Positions 43,361 to 51,552 of a stretch of 64,000 nucleotides of DNA are shown here, piece after piece (position 1 is the first letter of the stretch; the number at the start of each line of letters is the position of its first letter). Below the pieces are notes generated by a model that ran no database searches, had not been told where the DNA came from, and saw only the letters and a list, made by a program, of their open reading frames with translations. The DNA is from JBJXHC01 sp046160825. Lineage in GTDB: Bacteria; Bacteroidota; Ignavibacteria; UBA10030; UBA6906. Location of the stretch: assembly GCA_046160825.1 (NCBI GenBank), contig JBJXHC010000027.1, positions 3,842-67,841 of the forward strand, given 5' to 3'. A program made the translations under genes and the position numbers.

Positions 43361-43458
43361 CCTTTTAATACTGTACGATATTGCCGGCGTCGGTTCTCCG
43401 GTCGAACCGGCAGGCCTGAGGTTCTCGTTCCAACAACGCAACAATAGAATAGGCATCT

Positions 43459-44793
43459 ATGCACTACAATACAATTTCCCAGACCATCAAACGACAGTAC
43501 GAACGAAAATTCGTTACTGCAAGCGAAGCGGTTTCGGTTATTCAATCAGGTAACAGGGTATGGATACATCCGGGTTGCGCCGTGCCGCAGATTCTTCTGG
43601 ATGCGATGGTAGCCCGATACGAGGAATTACATGACGTTGAGGTCGTGCACCTGCTTGGCGTGAACCAGGCCCCATATGTTCATCCGGAAATGAAAGGGCA
43701 CTTCAGGCACAATGCCTTTTTTATCGGAAAGAATGTACGGCAAGCCGTATGGGAAGGACGTGCAGACTTCACTCCCATTTTTCTCTCGGAGATTCCTGCA
43801 ATGCTGTACGGCAAGCAATATCCGATTGACGTGGCCTTGATTCAGGTTTCGCCCCCGGATGAACACGGGTACTGCAGTTTTGGCGTCGGTGTTGAATGCA
43901 CCAAGGCAGCAACAGAAGTGGCAAAGGTGGTGATTGCCCAGGTGAACCCCAATATGCCGAGGTCGCTGGGCGACAGCTTCATTCATTTGAATCAGATCGA
44001 CTATTGTGTGGAAGTTGATACGTTGCTGACAGAACTTCCCCAGCTTGAAGGTGATGAGACGCCGGAAGAGTTGGATGTGTATCAGAAGATTGGAGCGCAC
44101 GTTGCCAGTCTGGTTGAAGATGGTGCGACACTGCAACTGGGGATCGGTCGAATTCCGGATGCTGTGGTGAAATATCTGGGCGACCGGAAAGACCTTGGCA
44201 TTCATTCCGAAATGGTTTCGGATGGTATTATTCCCCTCGTTGAAGCAGGGGTTATCAATAACAGGAAGAAGACCTTGCTTCCGGGAAAGATCGTCACGTC
44301 ATTCGTTCTCGGTTCTCGCCAACTGTTTGAGTTTGTCGATAACAATCCGTTGATGGAGTTTCGACCAACCCAATTTACGAACGACCCGTTTACCATTTCG
44401 CGGAACAGGAAAATGGTGGCGATCAATTCGGCACTGGCTGTTGATCTCACGGGACAGGTCTGCGCCGATTCGATCGGCCAGAAATTCTACAGCGGGTTTG
44501 GCGGGCAGGTGGATTTTATTCGCGGGGCTGCAAGGTCCGAGGGTGGCAAGCCCATCATTGCCCTTCCCTCAACGGCCAAAGACGGAGCTCTTTCACGCAT
44601 TACGACGAGGCATATGGATGGAGCCGGTGTGACCACGTCGCGGGGTGATGTTCACTATGTGGTAACTGAGTTTGGTGTGGTGAATCTGCATGGCAAGACA
44701 ATCAGAGAACGGGCGGAATCGCTTATTCAGATTGCGCATCCATCGTTCAGGCAGTCCCTTGAGGAGTTTGCCAGGGAACAACACTACTTGTAG
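43459..44793 (+). CDS. acetyl-CoA hydrolase/4-hydroxybutyrate CoA-transferase family
   Basis: This 444-residue class I CoA-transferase is of the Cat1/AbfT type. Visible are GNRVWIHPGCAVPQILLDAM, DVALIQVSPPDEHGYCSFGVGVECTKAA, LGIGRIPDAVVKYL, the HSEMVSDGIIPL block carrying the likely catalytic Glu, and the C-terminal GGKPIIALPSTAKDGALSRI. It moves CoA between acetyl-CoA or succinyl-CoA and a carboxylate; the substrate is not readable. It heads an operon with a 2-oxoacid:ferredoxin oxidoreductase, so it may supply or consume the acyl-CoA made by that enzyme. Confidence 0.92.
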   Translation: MHYNTISQTIKRQYERKFVTASEAVSVIQSGNRVWIHPGCAVPQILLDAMVARYEELHDVEVVHLLGVNQAPYVHPEMKGHFRHNAFFIGKNVRQAVWEGRADFTPIFLSEIPAMLYGKQYPIDVALIQVSPPDEHGYCSFGVGVECTKAATEVAKVVIAQVNPNMPRSLGDSFIHLNQIDYCVEVDTLLTELPQLEGDETPEELDVYQKIGAHVASLVEDGATLQLGIGRIPDAVVKYLGDRKDLGIHSEMVSDGIIPLVEAGVINNRKKTLLPGKIVTSFVLGSRQLFEFVDNNPLMEFRPTQFTNDPFTISRNRKMVAINSALAVDLTGQVCADSIGQKFYSGFGGQVDFIRGAARSEGGKPIIALPSTAKDGALSRITTRHMDGAGVTTSRGDVHYVVTEFGVVNLHGKTIRERAESLIQIAHPSFRQSLEEFAREQHYL

Positions 44794-44803
44794 GAGACCA
44801 TTG

Positions 44804-45115
44804 ATGGCACGCGGATCGGTTCAATTTGAAATCGACACATGTAAGGGATGTGAACTGTGTATAGGAGCTTGTCCCCAGGGCAGCATAGAACTCTCCCCGG
44901 GGATTAACAAACAGGGGTATCACTACGCCGTACTTATCAAGGACAATTGTACCGGCTGCACAAACTGCGCTCTCGTTTGTCCCGATGCAGTGATTCGGGT
45001 GTATCGCGAGGAGAAGAAGAAAAGGGTTCCACTTGCAACCATTTCCAATGTCCAGGAAAACATCACGGTCACCATTACTGATGGTGAGCGGGGAACAGTC
45101 GGTTCACAAGGGTAA
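44804..45115 (+). CDS. korD: 2-oxoacid:ferredoxin oxidoreductase, delta (dicluster ferredoxin) subunit
   Basis: The 103-residue subunit has two 4Fe-4S motifs: CKGCELCIGACP and CTGCTNCALVCP. It starts at ATG 44804 with TAGGAG upstream; the frame is open earlier inside the CoA-transferase gene but those residues are not part of the domain. It passes electrons from the TPP subunit to ferredoxin. The order delta-alpha-beta-gamma is the usual one for four-subunit KOR/VOR enzymes. The Lys-rich tail is normal. Confidence 0.93.
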   Translation: MARGSVQFEIDTCKGCELCIGACPQGSIELSPGINKQGYHYAVLIKDNCTGCTNCALVCPDAVIRVYREEKKKRVPLATISNVQENITVTITDGERGTVGSQG

Positions 45116-45132
45116 TCTGAAAGGGGAATACG

Positions 45133-46221
45133 GTGTCCGAGCTTCGATTAATGAAAGGAAATGAGGCGCTGGCCGAGGCCGCCATCCGCGCGGGATGTCA
45201 GGCGTATTTCGGTTATCCCATCACGCCGCAGTCGGAGATTCTTGAGTACCTGACCGACGAGGGGCGTAAACGGGGGATGGTCGTTCTGCAAGCAGAGAGC
45301 GAAGTTGCCTCAATCAACATGGTGTATGGAGCGGCTGGAGCGGGAGCCAGGACTATGACATCGTCATCAAGTCCCGGAATCAGCTTGATGCAGGAAGGTC
45401 TCTCGTATATCACATGTGCCGAGCTGCCATGCCTTGTGGTCAATGTCAACCGCGGAGGTCCCGGCCTTGGGACAATTCAACCCTCGCAGGGTGATTACTT
45501 CCAGTCCACAAAAGGGGGCGGTCATGGGGATTACCGCTTGATCGTCCTTGCGCCGGCAAGCGTTCAGGAGATGGCGGACTTTGTGTATGATGCGTTTGAC
45601 CTTGCAGACAAGTACCGGACTCCGGTGTTGATTCTGGCTGATGGTGCGTTGGGACAGATGATGGAGAAAGTGGAATTTAAAGAATACAATCCGGCGGAAC
45701 ATATCCCGCCAAAACCGTGGGCAACGGTTGGCAAACCCAAGTCACGTGAGCGCAATATCATTACGTCGCTTCATATTCAACCGGAAAAGATGGAGCAAAT
45801 GAACATCCAACTCCAGGCAAAGTACAAGGAGATCTCGGAACATGAGGTCCGCTTTGAGGAGATACAGACCGGGGATGCCGAGTGTTTTATCGTTGCATAC
45901 GGGTTGGCTGCTCGTATCGCGCATCGCGCAGTGGAACTGGCGCGCGAATTGGGTATCCGTGTCGGATTGTTGCGACCGATAACGCTCTGGCCGTTTCCCC
46001 AGGCAAAGATCCGCGAGCTTGCGGACAAGACTCACGGGGTGTTGGTGGTCGAAATGAACGCGGGACAAATGGTGGAAGACGTCCGACTCAGCGTTGAAGG
46101 AAGAGTGCCAGTCCGGTTTTGCGGAAGAATGGGTGGTGTTGTCCCATCGGCCGAGGAGATTGTGGCTGCTCTTGAAGCATTGGACTATGAAGTCGCCAAG
46201 GATCATATCGGAGAGTACTGA
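45133..46221 (+). CDS. korA: 2-oxoacid:ferredoxin oxidoreductase, alpha subunit
   Basis: The 362-residue subunit starts with GTG 45133. It has the KorA/VorB-type N-terminus (LMKGNEALAEAAIRAGCQAYFGYPITPQSEILEYL), EVASINMVYGAAGAGARTMTSSSSPGISLMQEGLSYI, and the C-terminal transketolase-like GLLRPITLWPFPQAKIREL. The alpha chain binds the substrate and CoA. Such enzymes decarboxylate 2-oxoglutarate or branched 2-oxoacids to acyl-CoA and reduce ferredoxin, or run in reverse to fix CO2. Which substrate is used is not certain. Confidence 0.94.
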   Translation: MSELRLMKGNEALAEAAIRAGCQAYFGYPITPQSEILEYLTDEGRKRGMVVLQAESEVASINMVYGAAGAGARTMTSSSSPGISLMQEGLSYITCAELPCLVVNVNRGGPGLGTIQPSQGDYFQSTKGGGHGDYRLIVLAPASVQEMADFVYDAFDLADKYRTPVLILADGALGQMMEKVEFKEYNPAEHIPPKPWATVGKPKSRERNIITSLHIQPEKMEQMNIQLQAKYKEISEHEVRFEEIQTGDAECFIVAYGLAARIAHRAVELARELGIRVGLLRPITLWPFPQAKIRELADKTHGVLVVEMNAGQMVEDVRLSVEGRVPVRFCGRMGGVVPSAEEIVAALEALDYEVAKDHIGEY

Positions 46222-46222
46222 C

Positions 46223-46999
46223 ATGGACGCACACGCTTCACAGAATATCGTTGAGACATTGGAGTGTGTATATGAACGACCGGACACACTCACCGATACG
46301 AGGATGCACTATTGCCCCGGATGCGGCCATGGTTCAGCTCATCGACTGCTGATGGAGGTTGTTGATGAACTGGGCATTCAAGAGCAGACGATCGGTGTTG
46401 CACCTGTTGGATGTTCGGTATTTGCCTATCAGTACATGAACATTGATATGCAGGAAGCGGCGCATGGACGGGCGTCAGCCGTGGCAACCGGCATCAAACG
46501 CATTCATCCTGATAAGTACGTGTTCTCATATCAGGGTGATGGTGATCTTGCTGCAATCGGTACGGCTGAGACTATTCATACTGCAAACCGCGGCGAGAAT
46601 ATCCTTGTCGTCTTTATCAACAACGGTATTTATGGCATGACCGGCGGTCAGATGGCACCCACGACCCTGCTCGGGATGAAGACGACGACATCACCCGCCG
46701 GCCGTACTATTGAAACATCTGGTTTCCCGCTCAAGATCAGCGACATGATTGCCATGTTGCCCGGCGTGTATTACGTGAGCAGGCACTCTGTTCACACACC
46801 GAACGCAGTCCGGCAGTTGAAGAAAGCACTCACGAAGTCGTTTCAATTTCAGAGGGAAAAGAAGGGGACATGCTTCATAGAAGTAGTCTCCAATTGCCCC
46901 TCCGGTTGGAAAATGACGCCTCCGCAGGCAAACAAATGGATGGAAGAAAATATGTTCCCGATGTATCCTCCGGGCGAACTGAAAGCACCCAGGCCATGA
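46223..46999 (+). CDS. korB: 2-oxoacid:ferredoxin oxidoreductase, beta (TPP) subunit
   Basis: The 258-residue TPP subunit starts at ATG 46223, one base after the alpha stop. It shows YCPGCGHGSAHRLLMEV, the TPP motif in YQGDGDLAAIGTAETIHTANRG and VVFINNGIYGMTGGQMAPTT, and CPSGWKMTP. The Cys of the CPGCG region and further ones supply the 4Fe-4S cluster near TPP. The C-terminal PPQANKWMEENMFPMYPPG is typical. Confidence 0.95.
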   Translation: MDAHASQNIVETLECVYERPDTLTDTRMHYCPGCGHGSAHRLLMEVVDELGIQEQTIGVAPVGCSVFAYQYMNIDMQEAAHGRASAVATGIKRIHPDKYVFSYQGDGDLAAIGTAETIHTANRGENILVVFINNGIYGMTGGQMAPTTLLGMKTTTSPAGRTIETSGFPLKISDMIAMLPGVYYVSRHSVHTPNAVRQLKKALTKSFQFQREKKGTCFIEVVSNCPSGWKMTPPQANKWMEENMFPMYPPGELKAPRP

Positions 47000-47075
47000 A
47001 ACAACAGAGTAGGCCGAAGCGCGGAAATTACAACCGTATATCTTTCGCTTCGTTCAGGATTGAAAGGGAACAACA

Positions 47076-47627
47076 ATGACACACGAACTGCTTATTGCCG
47101 GCTTTGGCGGACAAGGAGTTCTCTCAATGGGGATGACTCTTGCTTATGCCAGCATGATTGAGAAAAAGGAAGTGAGTTGGATGCCTTCGTACGGTCCGGA
47201 GATGCGGGGCGGCACAGCGAACTGCATTGTGATTGTATCCGATAGACAGATCAGTTCCCCGATTGTTACGACCTTCGATACGGTTGTTGCGCTCAACCAG
47301 CCATCATTGGAGAAATTCGAAAAAGCTGTCAAACCGGGCGGGTTGCTTGTGTATGATTCCACAAACTGTATCGTCCCACCGGGCAGAACTGATATCGACA
47401 TCCTTCCGCTTGCGGCGAGTGAAGAGGCGGCCAAATTGAACAATGCCAGGATCATGAATATGATTGTCCTTGGAGCGTTCATCGCCCAGACTGGCGTTGT
47501 GGAAATTGCATCATTGATGCATGCCTTGGAAAAGGTTCTGCCGGAACGCTATCACAATCTCCTGCCATTGAACGAACGAGCGCTGCGCCGCGGAATGGAA
47601 CTGGCGACAAATGTCGAGGCCGTCTAG
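47076..47627 (+). CDS. korC: 2-oxoacid:ferredoxin oxidoreductase, gamma subunit
   Basis: The 183-residue gamma chain has HELLIAGFGGQGVLSMGMTLAYASMIE, VSWMPSYGPEMRGGTANCIVIVSD and NMIVLGAFI motifs. It is the last subunit of the delta-alpha-beta-gamma complex. A short gap and a good ribosome-binding site separate it from the beta gene. The following genes encode half-ferritin-like proteins. Confidence 0.95.
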   Translation: MTHELLIAGFGGQGVLSMGMTLAYASMIEKKEVSWMPSYGPEMRGGTANCIVIVSDRQISSPIVTTFDTVVALNQPSLEKFEKAVKPGGLLVYDSTNCIVPPGRTDIDILPLAASEEAAKLNNARIMNMIVLGAFIAQTGVVEIASLMHALEKVLPERYHNLLPLNERALRRGMELATNVEAV

Positions 47628-47668
47628 AGGGAAGGTTATCACGTATTCACATCCGAGAGGAGTCTACA

Positions 47669-47917
47669 ATGGAGGTTCAATGTATGCACACATGTCAGGG
47701 TCACTGCAATGCTCTCAATGTTGCCGAGCAGATTGAGTTATCCGCAATTGAGGGATACAGCCGCTACCTCACGGAGTGCAACTATCCCGACGTGAGAGTG
47801 ATATTGCAGGATATGATTGACCGGCATCAGAAAACCCTTCAGTTTCTGCAAGGGAAGAAGAGCGAGCTAACCGAAAAGCTGAATATCCTCGACAACATCA
47901 ATGACAGTTTTAGCTGA
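47669..47917 (+). CDS. two-helix ferritin-like protein with N-terminal Cys motif
   Basis: The 82-residue protein begins CMHTCQGHC (C-x3-C-x3-C) and continues as two amphipathic helices (VAEQIELSAIEGYSRYL and VRVILQDMIDRHQKTLQFL). The E-x2-Y and H-containing second helix look like one half of a ferritin four-helix bundle, but the Glu that normally precedes the His by three residues is an Ile. GAGAGGAG precedes the ATG. I do not know the function; metal or redox binding is inferred. Confidence 0.7.
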   Translation: MEVQCMHTCQGHCNALNVAEQIELSAIEGYSRYLTECNYPDVRVILQDMIDRHQKTLQFLQGKKSELTEKLNILDNINDSFS

Positions 47918-47934
47918 AACGGCCTGGAGACAAT

Positions 47935-48186
47935 ATGGAACATCAGGGCAATGATGTCGTGAATTGGAACGAGGTCTCAATTGAAGAGATCCTCGCACTG
48001 GCAATCGCCGATGAGGAATACGCGCGTGACTACTACAAACACGCCGCTGATCTCGCCGGCAGCTTGCATACGCGACAAATGCTGTTGCAGCTTTCTGAAA
48101 TGGAACAGGGACATGCCGACCAGTTGCGAAAAGAGCTCGACGAGCTTTCCCTGCAACGTGAACTGGAAGCTGGAATGGCGGATTAG
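47935..48186 (+). CDS. half-ferritin/rubrerythrin-like protein
   Basis: The 83-residue protein has helix 1 ILALAIADEEYARDYYKHAADLAG and helix 2 TRQMLLQLSEMEQGHADQLRKEL. E-E-Y in helix 1 and ExxH (EQGH) in helix 2 are ferritin-like diiron ligands. Two such chains would have to associate to complete a four-helix bundle, as in encapsulated ferritin-type proteins, and its neighbour is a plausible partner. It is separated from it by 17 bases. Iron handling or oxygen/peroxide defence is the likely role (inference). Confidence 0.75.
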   Translation: MEHQGNDVVNWNEVSIEEILALAIADEEYARDYYKHAADLAGSLHTRQMLLQLSEMEQGHADQLRKELDELSLQRELEAGMAD

Positions 48187-48242
48187 GACGGGAAATGGAT
48201 TCACACCCATTAAGTCCTATGCTGTCCACAAGGAGGTCCACC

Positions 48243-48833
48243 ATGACGAAATATATTGAGCAACTTTCAAAGCTCGCTTTCTTGACACTGACGGGGGTTA
48301 TCGGGAGCGTTGTTGTGGGATTGATGGTGTATGGCAATGAAGTGTTTGGCATGACACACATAGGGTTTTCATTTGTTTCTTTCGGTTTGAGTGGCGCTTT
48401 CATCTTTGCCTTTTACCACGTTCGAGGCCTTTCGGAGACCATCACTGCTGCAGTAGTGACCAGTGCCTTGCAATTTGCCGTTGCCTCATCATGGATCACG
48501 CCACTCAACGCGGCGATCTGGTCTTTTGGGGTGAACCTGCCGCTCATTCTTGTTGCACTCATTTTCGAACGGAAGCTTTCCCCGTTCAGGCAATACAAAT
48601 TCGTTGTCGTGGCATTACTGTACGGAGTGATGTTTGTGCTGTTGACGATGTTTGTCTCACTGTTGAGTGGTATGCAGATGCTTCCGCCAACTGTCTTCCG
48701 ACAGAACTTCGTGGATGGAGCGTTGATTGGACTGGGGCTCGCGCTCGGGATTGAAGCGGGAGAAGCGTTGATCCATTCACTTGAGCATCACCAGTCCTTG
48801 AAGCATCACGGTCATATTGAGAAGCACGCGTAA
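48243..48833 (+). CDS. multi-pass membrane protein of unknown function
   Basis: The 196-residue protein has about five membrane helices (for example FLTLTGVIGSVVVGLMVYG, IGFSFVSFGLSGAFIFAFY, VVTSALQFAVASSWITPL, FVVVALLYGVMFVLLTMFVSLL, GLGLALGIEAGEALIHSL) and a His-rich tail (SLEHHQSLKHHGHIEKHA) that could bind metal. ATG 48243 follows AAGGAGGT and is clearly the start. I do not recognise a family. It is the last gene before a hairpin. Confidence 0.75.
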   Translation: MTKYIEQLSKLAFLTLTGVIGSVVVGLMVYGNEVFGMTHIGFSFVSFGLSGAFIFAFYHVRGLSETITAAVVTSALQFAVASSWITPLNAAIWSFGVNLPLILVALIFERKLSPFRQYKFVVVALLYGVMFVLLTMFVSLLSGMQMLPPTVFRQNFVDGALIGLGLALGIEAGEALIHSLEHHQSLKHHGHIEKHA

Positions 48834-48867
48834 GAATCTGACATGGGGCTTGCCGCTCTTTCTTTTC

Positions 48868-48908
48868 GCCGGGATGTATCGGGGGAAGTTTCCTTGAAGC
48901 GTCCCGGC
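48868..48908 (+). terminator. hairpin after the membrane protein gene
   Basis: GCCGGGA (48868-48874) pairs with TCCCGGC (48902-48908); an inner GGAA-GT-TTCC adds a second stem. It is followed by ATTCTTGTCTTT. It probably separates this operon from the next. Confidence 0.5.
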
Positions 48909-48973
48909 ATTCTTGTCTTTCGCACAACGAGAGCAGGATATTGATACTCACACCCTATATCTGAGATAACGCT

Positions 48974-50098
48974 ATGAGCAAATACACTATTGCCTGGTTG
49001 CCCGGTGACGGAATAGGCAATGACGTTATGGAAGCAACACGGATTGTTCTTGATGCAGTGAACCTTGACGCAGACTACGTTCACGGCGACATCGGATGGG
49101 AATTCTGGTGCCGTGAAGGCGATGCGTTCCCCCGGCGGACCATCGAACTCCTCCAGCGTGTCGATGCAGCGATGTTTGGTGCGATTACCTCCAAACCGGT
49201 CAAATCAGCTGAGGCAGAACTGGCATCCGCACTCCAGGGCACGGGCCTTGTGTATCGTTCGCCCATTGTTCGCATGCGCCAATTGTTCGATCTCTATACG
49301 TGCCTTCGTCCGTGTAAAGCGTATCCCGGCAACCCCTTGAATTTCAAAGAAGGCATCGACCTTACGGTATTCAGAGAAAACACTGAAGACCTGTATGCCG
49401 GTGTGGAGTTTAGCCCTGTGCCCGTTGAGTTATCCAATGTGCTGACGAGTATCTCCAAACCGTTTGAAGCGTTCAAGAATTTATCGGGCGATGAGTATGC
49501 GGTGTCCTGCAAGATTAACACCAGAAAGGGTTCCGAGCGAATTGTCCGGGCAGCATTCGAGTTTGCCCGAAAGAATAATCGAAAGAAGGTCACGGTGGTG
49601 CACAAGGCCAACGTCGTCCGCGCAACCGACGGTATGTTCCTTGACGAAGCAAAGAAGGTAGCGCGGGAATTTCCCGACATTCTTATGGATGATGCCAATG
49701 TCGACGCCATCTGCATGTGGTTGCTGAAAAACCCTCTCAGTTATGATGTTCTTGTTGCTCCGAACTTGTATGGAGATATCATCTCCGACCTCGCGGCGCA
49801 GATGGTCGGAGGTCTGGGCTTTGGCTGCTCGGGCAACATTGGCAAGAAGCTTGCTGTGTTCGAGCCGTCACATGGATCTGCGCCGAAGTACGCGGGACAA
49901 AACAAGGTGAACCCCATTGCCACCATACTTGCGGCAAAGATGATGATGGAGTGGCTCGGGGAAACAGAGAAGGCCGGGCGCGTTGAGCGAGCAACGGCCT
50001 CTGTGATTGCAGCAGGCAAAGTGCGGACCTACGATATGGGCGGGCACAATTCCACGATTGAAATGGCGGAAGAGATCACAAGACATCTGGCCGACTAG
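48974..50098 (+). CDS. isocitrate/isopropylmalate-type beta-decarboxylating dehydrogenase
   Basis: The 374-residue NAD(P)-dependent enzyme has WLPGDGIGNDVMEATR, LYTCLRPCKAYPGNPL, FRENTEDLYAGVEF (isocitrate dehydrogenase-type signature), the VVHKANVVRATDGMF block and the metal-binding NLYGDIISDLAAQMVGGLG. Of the isocitrate-recognising S-x-N motif of IDHs, the Ser is kept but the Asn position is Ile (YRSPIVRMRQ), so the substrate might be isocitrate, homoisocitrate-like or 3-methylmalate/isopropylmalate. It begins the operon with the lyase, CoA-transferase and LeuCD-like genes. ATG 48974 has no strong ribosome-binding site. Confidence 0.9.
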   Translation: MSKYTIAWLPGDGIGNDVMEATRIVLDAVNLDADYVHGDIGWEFWCREGDAFPRRTIELLQRVDAAMFGAITSKPVKSAEAELASALQGTGLVYRSPIVRMRQLFDLYTCLRPCKAYPGNPLNFKEGIDLTVFRENTEDLYAGVEFSPVPVELSNVLTSISKPFEAFKNLSGDEYAVSCKINTRKGSERIVRAAFEFARKNNRKKVTVVHKANVVRATDGMFLDEAKKVAREFPDILMDDANVDAICMWLLKNPLSYDVLVAPNLYGDIISDLAAQMVGGLGFGCSGNIGKKLAVFEPSHGSAPKYAGQNKVNPIATILAAKMMMEWLGETEKAGRVERATASVIAAGKVRTYDMGGHNSTIEMAEEITRHLAD

Positions 50099-50110
50099 AT
50101 GGAGACGACG

Positions 50111-51028
50111 ATGAATGATATCATCATACACGAAGTGGGTTTGCGTGATGGTTTGCAGATGGAGAAGCAAATCGTCCCGATGGCGCAAAAAGCAAAATGG
50201 ATCGAGCAACTCATTGATGCGGGAGTGGATATTATTCAACTCGGTTCGTTTGTTCATCCCGACAAAGTGCCACAGATGGCTGATACGGATGGACTGTTTC
50301 AGTATTTCACCAACATTAAAAGATCGTCCGGCGTGATGTTCTCGGGACTCGTCCTCAATGAGAGGGGATTTGATCGGGGACTTGCGTGTGGAGTTGAGAT
50401 GTTTTGCCTTGGTGTGTCCGCGAGTGAAACCCACAGCCGGAAAAACACCGGCATGTCGGTGCATGAGGCAACCGATCGGATCATCGCAATTGCCCGGAGA
50501 GCGGTTGAATCCGAAGCGAAAGTGCAGGTGTCCGTGCAATCGGCATTTGGATGCGGGTACGAAGGCCACGTTCCTCAGGCCCAGGTGATGAGAATTGTTG
50601 AACGATACCTGGATGCCGGACTGCGGAATATCAGTTTCGCCGATACTGCGGGTCACGCCACCCCGGACCAGGTTGAGAGAATGTTCGCATCCATCATGGA
50701 ATTCGACGAGGGTGTTGAATGCGCCTGTCACTTTCATAATACGTATGGGCTCGGACTCGCCAACGCTTATGCAGCAATGAAGACGGGAGTGAAGTATTTT
50801 GAATCATCGGTCGGTGGACTCGGCGGTTGCCCTTTTACGAAGATCGCCGGAGGCAACGTCTGTACCGAAGATCTCATACACATGCTGCAACGGATGGATC
50901 GCCGGCATGATATGACTTTGGAGAGTCTCATTGAGGTTGCGCAAGACATGAGCATGTTCTTCGATCGCGAGTTGCCTGGGACGATTTATAAGACCGGAGT
51001 GATCGTTCAGAATCACACTGTACAGTAA
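50111..51028 (+). CDS. HMG-CoA lyase-like DRE-TIM enzyme
   Basis: The 305-residue protein aligns along its length with HMG-CoA lyase: EVGLRDGLQ, SFVHPDKVPQM, FADTAGHATP, HFHNTYG (metal His pair) and SSVGGLGGCPFTKIAGGNVCTEDL (catalytic Cys loop). Catalytic Arg, Asp, both His and Cys are kept, but the Glu corresponding to human Glu72 is Gln (IIQLGSFV). It cleaves 3-hydroxy-3-methyl acyl-CoA-type substrates to acetyl-CoA plus a keto compound, or runs in reverse. Chloroflexus citramalyl-CoA lyase belongs to this branch. ATG 50111 has GGAG six bases upstream and is preferred over ATG 50099. Confidence 0.88.
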   Translation: MNDIIIHEVGLRDGLQMEKQIVPMAQKAKWIEQLIDAGVDIIQLGSFVHPDKVPQMADTDGLFQYFTNIKRSSGVMFSGLVLNERGFDRGLACGVEMFCLGVSASETHSRKNTGMSVHEATDRIIAIARRAVESEAKVQVSVQSAFGCGYEGHVPQAQVMRIVERYLDAGLRNISFADTAGHATPDQVERMFASIMEFDEGVECACHFHNTYGLGLANAYAAMKTGVKYFESSVGGLGGCPFTKIAGGNVCTEDLIHMLQRMDRRHDMTLESLIEVAQDMSMFFDRELPGTIYKTGVIVQNHTVQ

Positions 51029-51047
51029 TTGAATCCTGAGGTGAGAT

Positions 51048-51536
51048 ATGCATTGTAGCTGTGGAAGCCCGGTAAATCACCTGGATGATTTTTGTCCGCA
51101 TTGCGGCGCACTGCTTCAGGAAGAAGTCCACTGCAGCATCCACTCCTCGGAGAAAGCCCTTGGTGTTTGCATCATATGCGCCAAGCCCTTTTGTTCGGCG
51201 TGTGGCGGATGGTTGGGCAGTCTCTTCATGTGCAATGAACATCATGGATATGAGGTCATTGAGGGCATGGCAAGAGTATTCGGGGGAAATGACAGTGTAC
51301 GGATTGAGTATGCAAAGAACTGTCTGGAGAAAGACGGTTTGCATCCATTCTTCTTTTCCCGAAAGGTGAGCCCGATCTCGTTCGGTGGCCCCGACTACTC
51401 ATTGTTCAGAGCTTCCGGCGAGTGCGATGGTCACATCGTCAACGAATACAAGGTGATGGTTCCCTGTCAGGAAGTGATGAAGGCAGAAGAGGTGTTGAAG
51501 AAGTTGGACCTGGTCGAAACGGACAGAACAAATTGA
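51048..51536 (+). CDS. zinc-ribbon/B-box/DUF2007-type protein
   Basis: The 162-residue protein carries a zinc ribbon (CSCGSPV to CPHCG), a B-box-like set (CSIHSSEKALGVCIICAKPFCSACGG to CNEHHG), and a C-terminal DUF2007-like domain (VRIEYAKNCLEKDGLHPFFFSRK to YKVMVPCQEVMKAEEVLKKL). The domains are recognised from pattern only. It lies within the metabolic operon, 20 bases after the lyase, which is an unusual place for such a protein; it may regulate or stabilise an operon enzyme (inference). Confidence 0.75.
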   Translation: MHCSCGSPVNHLDDFCPHCGALLQEEVHCSIHSSEKALGVCIICAKPFCSACGGWLGSLFMCNEHHGYEVIEGMARVFGGNDSVRIEYAKNCLEKDGLHPFFFSRKVSPISFGGPDYSLFRASGECDGHIVNEYKVMVPCQEVMKAEEVLKKLDLVETDRTN

Positions 51537-51552
51537 AACGCCTGGAGAAATT

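Larger units (their letters stand above)
43157..43458 (+). other. 302-base regulatory region before the CoA-transferase/KOR operon
   Basis: It contains an enhancer-like palindrome (43252-43267), a sigma-54-like promoter (43346-43360) and a leader hairpin CGGTTC/GAACCG (43391-43409). No ORF is credible here. Confidence 0.6.
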
